64,000 bases of DNA from Arthrobacter methylotrophus. GTDB taxonomy: Bacteria; Actinomycetota; Actinomycetes; Actinomycetales; Micrococcaceae. The notes beneath the pieces were generated by a model. It was not told the origin of the DNA. It did not search any database and was given only the letters and a program-made list of their open reading frames with translations. The translations under genes were made by a program, and so were the position numbers. Below, piece after piece: positions 27,050 through 36,041 of this stretch. The stretch lies in the NCBI RefSeq assembly GCF_039539965.1, contig NZ_BAABED010000001.1:3286001-3350000 (forward strand), read 5' to 3'. Numbering within the stretch: the first letter of the stretch is position 1; the number at the start of each line of letters is the position of its first letter.

Positions 27050-27863
27050 CCGGCCGGGGCTGCAAGACGCCATCGACGGTCAGGTCCACCCTTTCATTGA
27101 AGAAGCTGATCAAGCCGTGGATCTGCGCGGCGTCGCGGAAACGCCTATCGTAGCTCCATGCGACGTTTCTGCCGCTCTCGCTGCCGGGGTACGTCCAGTA
27201 GCGGGCTTCCCCCTTGTATGGGCACACGGTCCTCGTGCGGCTTTCCTCCATGAGGTCCAGTCGCACGTCCCCGGGCGGGATGTAGTAGCGGACGGGGAGG
27301 AACGTCTCGTACAGGAGTTGCGCACCGTTCGTGCTGGCGAGCGTGACCCCCTCGAGGGAGACCTCCACGTCCAGGGATGACGCCCGGATATCGACGCGAT
27401 GGAACGGGTCGCGGGGGTGGCCGATAATCTCTTCGTCGTCTTCCCGCCATTGAAAGGCGGCGAAATCCAGCACGACATACCCTGCTAGCTCAGGGTCGTC
27501 CAGACGGAATGCCGCCCCCGGAGCAGTCGTCGTGCCCGTCACAACATCGAGCTGTTCGCCGGTGGTGGTGTGCCGCCCGAACCCCGTGCGCGGATCCAGC
27601 GACGGAGGGGAATCCGCCGATAGCTTGACGGGGAGCTCCGCGACATCGGCTGTGGGGCCGCCGGCCGGAACGAGCTCTGCTCGCAGTTCAGCCTCCGGCA
27701 CCGCAAAAATCGGCGTAATGCGCCTCGGCTCCCAGACCAGTCGGGCGTGAATCGTGTCGACGACGGTGTTCCCGCCCAGGCTCGCGCGGACCCGCTTGGC
27801 GGTGGGTTCGTAGCGCAGTTGAGGGAAGGCCCCGAGGATCACTTCGGATAGTTTGATGGCCAT
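27015..27863 (-). CDS. DUF427 domain protein (two DUF427 repeats)
   Basis: A 282-residue soluble protein taken from ATG 27863; an in-frame codon at 27923 would add 20 residues. Two related DUF427 domains are visible: a weaker N-terminal one (VRASLGGNTVVDTIHARLVWEP) and a clear C-terminal one (LDVEVSLEGVTLASTNGAQLLYE, then YIPPGDV and CPYKGEARYW). The family is small beta-tent proteins of unknown function. Confidence 0.85.
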   Translation of the reverse strand: MAIKLSEVILGAFPQLRYEPTAKRVRASLGGNTVVDTIHARLVWEPRRITPIFAVPEAELRAELVPAGGPTADVAELPVKLSADSPPSLDPRTGFGRHTTTGEQLDVVTGTTTAPGAAFRLDDPELAGYVVLDFAAFQWREDDEEIIGHPRDPFHRVDIRASSLDVEVSLEGVTLASTNGAQLLYETFLPVRYYIPPGDVRLDLMEESRTRTVCPYKGEARYWTYPGSESGRNVAWSYDRRFRDAAQIHGLISFFNERVDLTVDGVLQPRPVTPWSRPQARA

Positions 27864-28061
27864 GCTCCAAGACTGGGCGCGGGGCCGTGCCGCGTCAATG
27901 CTTTCGTCTACGACGTCCCGCAACGCGACTGGGCGACAGCACGACGTCGGACGCCATGCTGATGACGCCGCTTCGCCGCGCGACTCGGACCGCGGGATAG
28001 ACTCGGCTCAATGGTGCCCCGCAGGTGGCGGGCTCGGCCACCCTGAGGGAATTGCGACTTG

Positions 28062-28850
28062 ATGAGTGAAGTGAATGCGCCGGCACAAGCGGCGGTTTTG
28101 GACATCAGCGACTTGCGCGTCGCGTATGGCGAGCGGACCGTCGTCGACGGGGTCGGTTTCCAGATTCATCGCGGTGAGATCTTCGGCCTGCTGGGCCCGA
28201 ACGGCGCCGGGAAGACCAGCACACTCAGTGCCATCGAGGGCTTGGTCAGGCCCAAATCCGGGCGGCTGCTGGTGGACGGAATCGATGTACAACGAGCCCC
28301 TCTGGACGCGAAAGCGCGCCTCGGGGTGCAACTGCAGTCCTCCAGTTTCCAGGCCGAACTGACCATTCAGGAGATTGCCCGACTCTACGGCGGGCTCTAC
28401 GGGGTGAAGCTCTCGCGGGGGCAGATCCGTTCGAGCATGCAGGCGATCGGCCTTGAACAGGAACTCGGCAAACGTTTCAAGCAATTGTCGGGCGGCCAAC
28501 AGCAACGGCTCGCCCTGTTCATTGCCACCGTCCACAACCCCCTTCTGTTGCTGCTGGATGAGCCGACGGCCGGGCTGGACCCGCAGTCGCGGCGTGGACT
28601 GTGGCGCCGCATCGAGGAGCTCCGGGGTGAAGGCAGCAGCATTCTTCTCACTACCCACTCGATGGAGGAGGCGCAGGCCGTGTGTGACCGGGTGGCGATC
28701 ATTGACCACGGGGTGCTGCTCACGATCGGAAAACCATCGGAGCTGATCGACAAACACCGGGAAGACCCGCGGGTACTTTCGGTAGCCCACGGCGCACCCA
28801 CTTTGGAAGACGTCTTCATCGGACTGACAGGAAGTGAGATCCGTGACTAA
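28062..28850 (+). CDS. ABC transporter ATP-binding protein (ABC-2 exporter type)
   Basis: A 262-residue ATPase with Walker A GPNGAGKTS, signature LSGGQQQRL, Walker B LLLDEPTAGLD and the switch histidine in LTTHSMEEA. The order and spacing are typical of daunorubicin-type (DrrA) or bacteriocin-type exporters. ATG 28062 has GAGGGA eleven bases upstream. It overlaps the permease gene that follows. Confidence 0.9.
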   Translation: MSEVNAPAQAAVLDISDLRVAYGERTVVDGVGFQIHRGEIFGLLGPNGAGKTSTLSAIEGLVRPKSGRLLVDGIDVQRAPLDAKARLGVQLQSSSFQAELTIQEIARLYGGLYGVKLSRGQIRSSMQAIGLEQELGKRFKQLSGGQQQRLALFIATVHNPLLLLLDEPTAGLDPQSRRGLWRRIEELRGEGSSILLTTHSMEEAQAVCDRVAIIDHGVLLTIGKPSELIDKHREDPRVLSVAHGAPTLEDVFIGLTGSEIRD

Positions 28851-29616
28851 TACCGGCGTCGCCACCACCCGCCCACCGCTCGGTCTGGCCATCGGCTCGC
28901 TGCTTCGCGCCGATTCCATTGTGATGCTCAACAGCAGAACGTCGCTTTTCTTGAGCACCCTGCTTCCGGTCGCGGTACTGGTGGTCACCACCTTTGGCAA
29001 AGCGCAATCACGGCTCGGAGGATCCACGCTCCTCATTGGCTTGGCCTTGACCCTGGGCCTGCTCACTTCGTGCTTGCTCGGTTACACCCTGGCCCTGGCC
29101 CACGACCGGGACGTCGGAGTACTGCAAAGGCTCCAGGTCACACCGGCGCCGAACTGGATGATCATCACCAGCCGCCTCATTGTGCAGGTGGCCACAAATC
29201 TGATCGCTTCCGTCATCGTGGTAGTCGTCGGTGCGATCGCGCACGGCCTGACCCTGGATGTTAGCCAGTACGTCCTGGTCCTCGCCGTCGCGGTTCTTGG
29301 CGCGGCGGTGTTCCTGTCGATCGGGCAGGCCTTGGTCGGTCTGGTCCAATCGACGAGCGCCATCAGTGCGATCGGCCGGCTGCTGATGATTCTCCTGATA
29401 CTTCTCGGCACCCTGGGCGGAAGCGGCATTCTCGGCGACACGATCAAGACGATCGCCGATTGGTCTCCCGTAGGAGCCCTCATGACGCTCTTCTCGGATG
29501 TGCTGAACCAATCTGCCTGGAGCGGTCAGGACGCCGGCTCGCTTCTGGCGTCCTTCGCATACATCATCGTGTTCGCCTTCATCGGAATCCGATGGTTTCG
29601 ATGGGACGCCCGGTAG
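28843..29616 (+). CDS. ABC-2 type transporter permease
   Basis: A 257-residue protein from GTG 28843, overlapping the ATPase gene by 8 bp; GTG 28834 is also in frame. About six membrane helices are visible, with an ABC-2 core (DRDVGVLQRLQVTP ahead of TM3, and LLGTLGGSGILGDTIK in the late loop). With the ATPase it makes an exporter or lipid/drug efflux pump whose substrate is unknown. Confidence 0.88.
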   Translation: MTNTGVATTRPPLGLAIGSLLRADSIVMLNSRTSLFLSTLLPVAVLVVTTFGKAQSRLGGSTLLIGLALTLGLLTSCLLGYTLALAHDRDVGVLQRLQVTPAPNWMIITSRLIVQVATNLIASVIVVVVGAIAHGLTLDVSQYVLVLAVAVLGAAVFLSIGQALVGLVQSTSAISAIGRLLMILLILLGTLGGSGILGDTIKTIADWSPVGALMTLFSDVLNQSAWSGQDAGSLLASFAYIIVFAFIGIRWFRWDAR

Positions 29617-29643
29617 CCCGGAGAAAGCTGGCCACCCCGGGCT
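29615..29643. terminator. Short inverted repeat between convergent genes
   Basis: AGCCCGG (29615-29621) and CCGGGCT (29637-29643) can pair around a 15-base loop between the permease stop and the dehydrogenase stop. It is a weak candidate terminator, without a T-run. Confidence 0.35.
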
Positions 29644-29649
29644 TGGTTG

Positions 29650-30597
29650 TTATGGCAGCTGGGGCGCCTGCTTCTTGGCCCCGATCAACTCGATCAGGAG
29701 CCGGTCACGGGTGCGGAGGGTCTCGGCGAAGTCGTACCCTTCCAATTCCTCGTCCACACCGGATGCCATGAGCCCGATGTAGTCGTCGGTTTCCGGGTAC
29801 TCCCCCAGGTCGCGGGCCCATTCGCGCTGGGCGGGCCCGATGTGCTCAAGAACGTGGGTGATGCCACCCTCGCCGCCGGAAGCATGCAGGTTCAGGAACG
29901 GCCCCAGCAAGGCCCACCGAAGTCCCGGTCCCTGCGAGATCGCGGTGTCGATGTCGGCGACCGATACGACGCCGTTTTCGACGAGTGAGAAGGCCTCGCG
30001 CCAGAGGGCCACCTGCAGGCGATTGGCAACGTGGCCCTTGACTTCCTTGTTGATCCGGATGGGGCGCTTGCCGACGCTTGTGTAGAAGTCGAGCGCCTTC
30101 TGCACGTTCTCTTCGCTCGTCTGGGTGCCGCCCAGGACCTCGACCAGCGGGATCAGGTGGGGCGGGTTGAACGGGTGGCCGAGCACGATCCGCTCGGGAT
30201 GCTTGGCGCCGGCCTGCGCCTCGCTGATGAGCAGCCCTGACGACGACGTTGCAATGATGGCGTCGGCCGGGGCCGCAGCCTCGATTGCGGCGAGGATGGC
30301 CCGCTTGATCTCCAGCCGCTCGGGTCCGTTTTCCTGGATGAACACAGCGCCTGTTACGGCGTCGGCCACGTCGCTGCTGAAGCTCAAGTTGTCGCGGGAT
30401 GCGCCATCGGCGAGCCCGAGCGTCTCCAGGGCGGGCCAGAACCCGTCAACCCATTCGCGCAGCCGGCCTTCGGCGCCCTCAGCGGGATCGGATGCCGTAA
30501 CCGTGAAACCCTGGGCCAGGTAGTAGGCCGCCCAGCTGGCACCAATGACACCGGTGCCGACGACGGCGATCTTTTGCTTTGATCGGAGCTCAGTCAT
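29650..30597 (-). CDS. 3-hydroxyacyl-CoA/carnitine 3-dehydrogenase family protein
   Basis: A 315-residue protein from ATG 30597. The NAD motif VVGTGVIGASWAAYYLAQG, the active-site region ATSSSGLLISEAQ and the GHPFNPPHLIPLVEV motif match the 3-hydroxyacyl-CoA dehydrogenase superfamily. The length and the FWPALETLGL region resemble L-carnitine 3-dehydrogenases. It begins one base after the stop of the MFS gene, so the two form an operon for uptake and oxidation of one hydroxy-acid substrate (inference). Confidence 0.85.
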   Translation of the reverse strand: MTELRSKQKIAVVGTGVIGASWAAYYLAQGFTVTASDPAEGAEGRLREWVDGFWPALETLGLADGASRDNLSFSSDVADAVTGAVFIQENGPERLEIKRAILAAIEAAAPADAIIATSSSGLLISEAQAGAKHPERIVLGHPFNPPHLIPLVEVLGGTQTSEENVQKALDFYTSVGKRPIRINKEVKGHVANRLQVALWREAFSLVENGVVSVADIDTAISQGPGLRWALLGPFLNLHASGGEGGITHVLEHIGPAQREWARDLGEYPETDDYIGLMASGVDEELEGYDFAETLRTRDRLLIELIGAKKQAPQLP

Positions 30598-30598
30598 T

Positions 30599-31897
30599 TT
30601 AGTTTTCTTCCTTTGCATCGTTGGGGGTGAACTTGTCTTCCAGGGATTTGGTGCCCCGGGTCATCAACGCGCCGCCGATCACGGCCAGAATGCTCGTGAA
30701 GGCGAAGACAATCAGCGCCGCAGTCCAGCTGCCCGTCGCCGAGAAGAGTGCACCGCCCAGCAGGGGGCCGAGGGTGCCGAACAGGTAGCCGATGCCCATG
30801 GCGAAGCCGGCGATGGCGGCAGAGCCCTGTGCGGTCCGGGTGCGCTTGTTGAACATGGTGATGGCCAGCGGGAAAGCGCCACCTCCGATGCCCATGATGA
30901 AGGCCCAGAGCAACGCCAGGTTCGGGGCGGTGATCATGCCGATATAACCGACGGGGAATACCAGGGCCAGGACGATCGCGATCGGCGTGACGTTCTTCAG
31001 CTTGGTTGCCAGGATCGGGGTGATGAGCGCCATCGGCAGGGTGAGGAACGTGAACACCGAGAAGGCAGCGGCAGCGGCAGCCTGATTCATGCCGCCGGAC
31101 TGGAAGATGGTGGGCATCCAGGCAAGCATGCCGTAGGTGTTCAGCGACGCCATGGCGTAGAACAGCGCCGTGCCGACGGCGATGGGGCTCTTGATGAGCT
31201 GGCCTACGCCCAGATTCAATCCGGTTGCGCCTGCTGACGATCCCGGAGCCACGGATGCGGCGGACTTCTTCTTGCCTGCCTTGACCAGTTGCACGATCCA
31301 TGGCAGCGCCGCGAGCAGCGACAAAATCGACCAGGAAGCGATCGAGATCCGCCAGCCGGCGGCATCCGCGATCGGGACCGCCGTCATCGCGGGCAGGCTG
31401 GCACCGGCTTGCATCAGCAGTGCGAAGACGGTCAGCATCGACGCCTGGCGATCAGGGAAGTACTTCTTCACAAGAGGTGCGCCTACGACGTTGCCGAAGC
31501 CCATACCGAACAGTGCAACGGCGCTGAGGACAAAGAAGAGCGGAACGTTGTGGGTCATGGCACGTCCGGCGGTTCCGGCTGCGGCCAGGAGCATCGCCAG
31601 CGCGGCGGTCAGCTCCGGGCTCCAGCGGCGGATCAGCACCGGCGCCAGGAAGCCGGCGGTTCCGAAGCTGAGGGTGGGCAGCATTCCAAGGAAGCTTGCA
31701 CCGGCAACGCCAATGCCCATTTCGGTCCGGAGGGTGGTCAGCAATGGTGACATGCCGGTAATCGCGTAACGCAGGGTGATGCCCAGCAGCACGATGCCGA
31801 CGATCAACCCGACGCGCCCGCGCCACAGGCTGACGGGAGGGCGGTCCGCCCCGTCGTCTTGGGACGGGGTAGCCGGAGAGGTAGTTGTTGCAGTCAT
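30599..31897 (-). CDS. MFS transporter, CynX/NimT-like
   Basis: A 432-residue, 12-TM transporter taken from ATG 31897. Early helices (VGLIVGIVLLGITLRYAITGMSPLL) resemble the cyanate/nitroimidazole (CynX/NimT) subfamily. It is followed by the hydroxyacyl-CoA dehydrogenase in the same operon. Two MarR-type palindromes lie 63-99 bp upstream of its start, linking it to the MarR gene at 32136. Confidence 0.85.
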   Translation of the reverse strand: MTATTTSPATPSQDDGADRPPVSLWRGRVGLIVGIVLLGITLRYAITGMSPLLTTLRTEMGIGVAGASFLGMLPTLSFGTAGFLAPVLIRRWSPELTAALAMLLAAAGTAGRAMTHNVPLFFVLSAVALFGMGFGNVVGAPLVKKYFPDRQASMLTVFALLMQAGASLPAMTAVPIADAAGWRISIASWSILSLLAALPWIVQLVKAGKKKSAASVAPGSSAGATGLNLGVGQLIKSPIAVGTALFYAMASLNTYGMLAWMPTIFQSGGMNQAAAAAAFSVFTFLTLPMALITPILATKLKNVTPIAIVLALVFPVGYIGMITAPNLALLWAFIMGIGGGAFPLAITMFNKRTRTAQGSAAIAGFAMGIGYLFGTLGPLLGGALFSATGSWTAALIVFAFTSILAVIGGALMTRGTKSLEDKFTPNDAKEEN

Positions 31898-31959
31898 TTC
31901 ACAGACGCCTTCGATTCTTGAAAGTGGCCTGGGAGGGTTGCCTGCGAAGGCCAAACTTA

Positions 31960-31996
31960 TTTACCAGTAAAATATATCAGCTACTTCACCGGTAAA
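31960..31996. promoter_or_regulatory. Two MarR-type operators upstream of the MFS/dehydrogenase operon
   Basis: TTTACCAGTAAA (31960-31971) and TTCACCGGTAAA (31985-31996) are near-palindromes 25 bp apart. Related half-sites TTTACTAGTA recur at 32667-32676 and 32678-32687 between the MarR gene and the second MFS gene, so one regulator probably controls both. Confidence 0.6.
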
Positions 31997-32135
31997 TTAC
32001 ATTGCATCTACATTAAGAAGGTGAGGTCCGTCTCGTTGCCAGCAGATGGGGCGCCGGATAGCAACACTCCCCACGCCCGACGGCGGTGCTGCCGCCCAAG
32101 GCAATCCCCGCCGCGAACCTCCCGCCCCCAGTCGG

Positions 32136-32642
32136 TTAGGCCCGCTCTGCGTTTTCGGAGACCCTGCGCAGTAGTGTGGCCAACGCAGCTTGCTCGTCGT
32201 TACTCAGGCCTTGCAGCAGTTGTTGATCAGCCTCCAGGCAGCGGGGGAACTGCGTCTCCACGAGGCTTCTACCGGCGGGGGTCAGTTCCAGCAGGACGCC
32301 CCGCCCGTCGCGTTCAAGACGTTCCCGGCTGATCAGACCGACCGCCTGCAGACGCGCCGTCAGCTTGGTTGTTGCCGCGCCGCTAAGCATGGTCTGCGCG
32401 GTGACCTCATTGGCGCGCAAGGGCCGCTCACTGCGGGCCAAGGCGCAGAGCACATCGAACTCCGAGCGCGACACTCCACTTGGGGCAAGAACGCGGTCAA
32501 GCTGCTGGATCGACTGGGAAGCAATGCGGTTGATGCGTCCCACCAGTTCAATGGAGGTCGTATCGAGTCGCGGCATCGCCCGCTTCCAGCTGGCCCTGAG
32601 CCGAGTGATGAAGTCGCTGTCCTGGTATTCGGAAGTAGTCAC
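32136..32642 (-). CDS. MarR family transcriptional regulator
   Basis: A 168-residue winged-helix protein (SRSEFDVLCALARSERPLRANEVTAQTMLS, wing LERDGRGVLLELTPAG), starting at GTG 32642 with GGAGGA immediately adjacent. It is divergent from the MFS gene at 32728. TTTACTAGTA half-sites lie in the 85-bp gap between them. Repression relieved by a small phenolic or drug ligand is typical of the family; the ligand is not visible. Confidence 0.9.
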   Translation of the reverse strand: MTTSEYQDSDFITRLRASWKRAMPRLDTTSIELVGRINRIASQSIQQLDRVLAPSGVSRSEFDVLCALARSERPLRANEVTAQTMLSGAATTKLTARLQAVGLISRERLERDGRGVLLELTPAGRSLVETQFPRCLEADQQLLQGLSNDEQAALATLLRRVSENAERA

Positions 32643-32666
32643 TCCTCCATTATAGGATACGCGTAA

Positions 32667-32687
32667 TTTACTAGTAGTTTACTAGTA
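32667..32687. promoter_or_regulatory. MarR-type operator between marR and the MFS gene
   Basis: TTTACTAGTA occurs twice in tandem (32667-32676 and 32678-32687) in an AT-rich promoter region, 41-61 bp upstream of the MFS start. It matches the TTTACYRGTAAA pattern seen at 31960-31996. Confidence 0.6.
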
Positions 32688-32727
32688 TACTATTGAGACA
32701 GCCCATCCTTTTGATTGGAGAACTCCC

Positions 32728-33981
32728 ATGGCCCTACCCGCAAATGGCAAGGTATTGACGGAAGCCGGGGCGGTGAAATCATCGCTGTTCCGCCAACCCC
32801 CGGCCGTGTGGGCGGTGGCATTCGCGTCGATGGTGACCTTCATGGGCATCGGGCTGGTGGGGCCGATCCTGCCCACGATCTCCCAAGCGATGAACGCCAC
32901 ACCAACGCAGACCTCATTTCTCTTCACCAGCTATCTGGTCGTCACGGCCGTGGTCATGTTCTTCACAAGCTGGCTCTCCTCCCGCATCGGAACGCGCAGC
33001 ACCATGTTGATCGGTCTCGCGGTCATCGCCGCCGCGGCCGTCGGCTGCGCCCTGTCATCGGACATTGGCGGCATCATCGCTTTCCGAGCGCTCTGGGGGC
33101 TGGGCAACGCGCTGTTCCTATCCACCGCACTTGCCTCCATCATTTCGGCCAGCGGCGGGACCGCAGGACAGGCCGTCATTCTCTACGAGGCCGCCCTCGG
33201 CCTTGGTCTGGCCGTCGGTCCGCTCGTTGGCGGTCTACTCGGCGATATTTCATGGATGGTCCCGTTCTGGGGCACGGCCACGCTGCTGGCGATCGGGTTT
33301 GTCGCACTCCTGGTCTTCGTCCGTGGTTCAGGCAAGCCAGCGGAGAAAAGCCATGTCACAGCACCGTTCAAGGCCCTCGCAACCCCGTCCATCCTGGTGC
33401 TGAGTATCGTGGCGTTCTTCTACAACTCCTCGTTTTTCGTCACCCTGGCCTACGTCCCGTATCCGCTCGGAATGTCAGCGGTCGGCATCGGTCTGGTCAT
33501 GACCGGCTTCGGCATCGGCTTGGCGTTGACCAGCGTTGTCATCGCACCGCGCCTGACCCATCGGTTCTCCCCGATCCGTGTGCTCGCTGCCACTCTCGTC
33601 GTCTTTGCCGCCACCCACATCGCGGCCTCCCAATTAGCCGGGAGTACTCCTTGGCTGGTCGTATGCGTCGTCTTGCTCGGCTTTGAGATCGGCGCCGCGA
33701 ACACTGTGCTGACCGAAGCAGTCATGGAGGCCAGCAACCTGCCCCGTGCGGTCGCCTCCTCCGCATACTCCGGGATCCGCTTCTTCGGCGGCGCGATCGG
33801 CGCCCCCGTGGGCACCGGGCTCGCCGTCCTCGGTACGGGAGTACCGTTCCTCTTCGCTGCCGCAACCGCCGTCGTCGGCGCCCTCCTGTTGGCCGTCTTC
33901 CGCCGCATCCTCACCCCGGCCGATCACCCCGTCCACGAGACGGGCGAATTCGAAGCCGCCGCCATCACCGCCGGCGAATAG
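32728..33981 (+). CDS. MFS transporter, DHA1-like drug/metabolite efflux
   Basis: A 417-residue, 12-TM protein with the DHA1-type first helix (MVTFMGIGLVGPILPTI), the loop 2-3 region SSRIGTRSTM and motif C (GLAVGPLVGGLLGD) in TM5. It is divergent from the MarR gene, with operator-like sites between, and is probably repressed by it. The exported compound is unknown. Confidence 0.88.
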   Translation: MALPANGKVLTEAGAVKSSLFRQPPAVWAVAFASMVTFMGIGLVGPILPTISQAMNATPTQTSFLFTSYLVVTAVVMFFTSWLSSRIGTRSTMLIGLAVIAAAAVGCALSSDIGGIIAFRALWGLGNALFLSTALASIISASGGTAGQAVILYEAALGLGLAVGPLVGGLLGDISWMVPFWGTATLLAIGFVALLVFVRGSGKPAEKSHVTAPFKALATPSILVLSIVAFFYNSSFFVTLAYVPYPLGMSAVGIGLVMTGFGIGLALTSVVIAPRLTHRFSPIRVLAATLVVFAATHIAASQLAGSTPWLVVCVVLLGFEIGAANTVLTEAVMEASNLPRAVASSAYSGIRFFGGAIGAPVGTGLAVLGTGVPFLFAAATAVVGALLLAVFRRILTPADHPVHETGEFEAAAITAGE

Positions 33982-34036
33982 GGACCTGCAAGGCATCACA
34001 TCTGACCGCGCCGATAGGGGTGGAGCGGCTCAGAAC

Positions 34037-34216
34037 CTAAGTGTGGTCTTCAACCAGTCCGCTCGCCGCGATTTCACGGAAGGTGTAGATCGCACGGGCT
34101 GCAGCGTCGGTGTCGCGGAAGGGGGCGGAGAACGCAAGCACTTTTCCGAAGTTGTCAACAAGCCTTACCCTGCAGCTGCCGCCGTTGTCAGTGAACACTT
34201 CAAAATGTCCCGCCAT
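34037..34216 (-). CDS. YegP-like DUF1508 small protein
   Basis: A 59-residue protein read directly from the reverse strand (ATG 34216, TAG 34037-34039). It begins MAGHFEVFTDNGGSCRVRLV and continues with the NFGKVLAFSAPF and DAAARAIYTFREIA stretches, the beta-beta-beta-alpha pattern of DUF1508 (single repeat). The start overlaps the stop of the upstream hypothetical gene by ATGA. Function is unknown. Confidence 0.65.
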   Translation of the reverse strand: MAGHFEVFTDNGGSCRVRLVDNFGKVLAFSAPFRDTDAAARAIYTFREIAASGLVEDHT

Positions 34217-34617
34217 CAGAGAAGTTCTCCATGACGGCGTCCGGGGGAACGCTTGGACAGTCCACCCACCGGAGTAGTGCTGGACGGTTGATGATTTCCT
34301 TCGCGCCGCCGCTCCAGCTCGCCCGTCACGAGGTCAAGCAACGCCCGGGCCGGTTCGGAGAGTCGGTGAGTTGCGGCCGGGTGGGCTAGTTCGTCGCAGT
34401 GAAGCAGCACGCGACGGATGCGTTCCAGTTCGCGTGAAGGCACGGATGGCCACCGCCGAAATAGTTCTTGAATCGCGCTTTGCCGGGGTAGGTACCCCCG
34501 CCACGGTTCGCTGGCGGGGTCCTGTGTCCACTTTGCGCCGCGCTGTGCAGCACGAACATCGAGGTGGCCGGCCCTCAGACCATGAAAGCGGGGGTGGTTG
34601 CGTTGAATCGGTGCCAT
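34216..34617 (-). CDS. Hypothetical protein coupled to the YegP-like gene
   Basis: A 133-residue basic protein from ATG 34617, chosen because GAGGAAG precedes it; an in-frame ATG at 34632 is possible. Mostly helical and Arg-rich (RELERIRRVLLHCDELAHP, ARALLDLVTGELERRRE). No recognised domain. Stop and next start overlap by ATGA, so it and the DUF1508 gene are one transcript. Confidence 0.6.
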   Translation of the reverse strand: MAPIQRNHPRFHGLRAGHLDVRAAQRGAKWTQDPASEPWRGYLPRQSAIQELFRRWPSVPSRELERIRRVLLHCDELAHPAATHRLSEPARALLDLVTGELERRREGNHQPSSTTPVGGLSKRSPGRRHGELL

Positions 34618-34901
34618 GACGGACTTCCTCATTCGAAATCGAGAAAGCCAGCTGCTTGACTGATACCAGCATATAGAATGTGACTTACGTCATGTCAATC
34701 TTTGCGTCTTTGTTTCGACGAGTAAGCGGACCGGTGGACGCCCTGCGTGCAAAGTTCCCGCGAGGGCGTAATGTCGGCTTAGGAGATTTCGGGATGGTCG
34801 TTCGGATCCGGGGATTAAATATCAGGGCGGTGCAGCGTGCGAACAAGCATGGCCTGAGGCTCAAGGCGGGAATCCTGGGCACCCCTTGGAATCGAGGCTG
34901 C

Positions 34902-35249
34902 ATGGCCAGCAACGACGCAGTACCCACCACAGAACAATTGCAGGATCTTCTGCTTGAAAGTCCGGGTTTCACCGAATTTCTCCTGGGCCCGGCCACCATT
35001 TCGGCATCGATGCTGGACGGCCGGGAGCCTCTGTTGTGCGCCATCACAGTCGAGTTGGACGAGGGCCCTTCAACGGTGGCCAGCAGCACCGCTGCGGCGC
35101 AGCGATTGGACGAAAAGCAATACGCGCTGGCAGTACCCATCCAAACAGACTCATCGTCGCGGGCGGCCTTGAATTGCCCGCCATCCCAAATGAATCTCCT
35201 GGCGTTGGCGATGCAGGAATTGGATACCGAGAGGATGGCAGACTCGTGA
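34902..35249 (+). CDS. Shortened GAF-like protein
   Basis: A 115-residue product from ATG 34902 (GAGG four bases upstream); the open frame extends back to 34680 but the leading part is Arg-rich and unlike a protein domain. It carries the first half of an actinobacterial GAF domain (FLLGPATISASMLDG, LLCAITVELDEGPSTVAS, AAQRLDEKQYALA). It then jumps to the domain end without the central GDGPC...S-L-VPL region, about 45 residues short. Its stop overlaps the GTG of the GAF-ANTAR gene (GTGA). It may be a decayed or trimmed paralogue. Confidence 0.55.
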   Translation: MASNDAVPTTEQLQDLLLESPGFTEFLLGPATISASMLDGREPLLCAITVELDEGPSTVASSTAAAQRLDEKQYALAVPIQTDSSSRAALNCPPSQMNLLALAMQELDTERMADS

Positions 35250-36025
35250 CCACTTCAGAGCCGTGGCAAGCCCACAACGCGTTGACTGGAAGGGTCGCTC
35301 ACCCGAAGCAGGACCTTGGCACCACACTCCAGGATCTTGTCTTGGAGTGCGTCGGCGTTGAGGACTTCCTCGCTCACTTGGCTACCTTGGCTGCGGCCGC
35401 TCTTTCAACTGCCTCCAACGATGTCTCCTGCGGGGTCGCCCTCAAGACGAGGAAGAACGGGGTTGCCACTGCTGGCAGCGATGAAAGAGTGCATGCGCTC
35501 GATGAATTGCAGATTGATTTCAGCGATGGTCCTTGCCTCACGGCCTTCCGGAGCCATTCGGTGATTCTTGTAGCCGATACCCGCAATGAAAGACGGTGGC
35601 GTGACTATGTGGAGGTTGTTTGGCAGAACGGCATTGGATCGATCCTGGCTGTGCCGCTTGACGTGGTTGGTGAAGCCGAAGCCGTCATGAAGTTCTACTC
35701 AACCGCCCGGCGCGGGTTTTCGGCTCCGGATATTACTGCCGCAGAAGAATTTGCCGACAGTGCGTCCAAGTCGCTGTGCCTGGCATTGACGATCTCCCAG
35801 CTGCGTCACGCCCGGGACGATCTCACGACGGCCATGCAGTCCCGTTCGACGATCGATACGGCTGTCGGCATTGTCATGGCGCAAAATCGATGCGGACGCG
35901 ATACTGCTATCAAGGTGTTGACCCGGGCGTCGAACAGTCGAAACGTCAAACTCAGGGATATAGCCGCAACCGTCATCGCCTCGGTTTCGGGCGAGACAGA
36001 CTCAGCAGCATACTTCGACGAATAG
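35246..36025 (+). CDS. GAF-ANTAR domain response regulator
   Basis: A 259-residue protein from GTG 35246 with AGAGGA about ten bases upstream. A full GAF domain (about residues 30-175, with IDFSDGPCLTAF and SILAVPLDVVGEAEAV) is followed by a C-terminal ANTAR RNA-binding domain (about 190-245, STIDTAVGIVMAQNRCGRDTAIKVL). ANTAR proteins act by transcription antitermination at paired hairpins in mRNA. It follows a shortened GAF gene and precedes an ANTAR remnant. Confidence 0.88.
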   Translation: MTTSEPWQAHNALTGRVAHPKQDLGTTLQDLVLECVGVEDFLAHLATLAAAALSTASNDVSCGVALKTRKNGVATAGSDERVHALDELQIDFSDGPCLTAFRSHSVILVADTRNERRWRDYVEVVWQNGIGSILAVPLDVVGEAEAVMKFYSTARRGFSAPDITAAEEFADSASKSLCLALTISQLRHARDDLTTAMQSRSTIDTAVGIVMAQNRCGRDTAIKVLTRASNSRNVKLRDIAATVIASVSGETDSAAYFDE

Positions 36026-36041
36026 TGCCCGTGCCATCAAT

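Noticed and set aside
34680..34901. Extension of the short GAF gene upstream of ATG 34902
   Set aside because: It is Arg-rich with no domain similarity, while ATG 34902 has a ribosome site and starts the GAF-like region.
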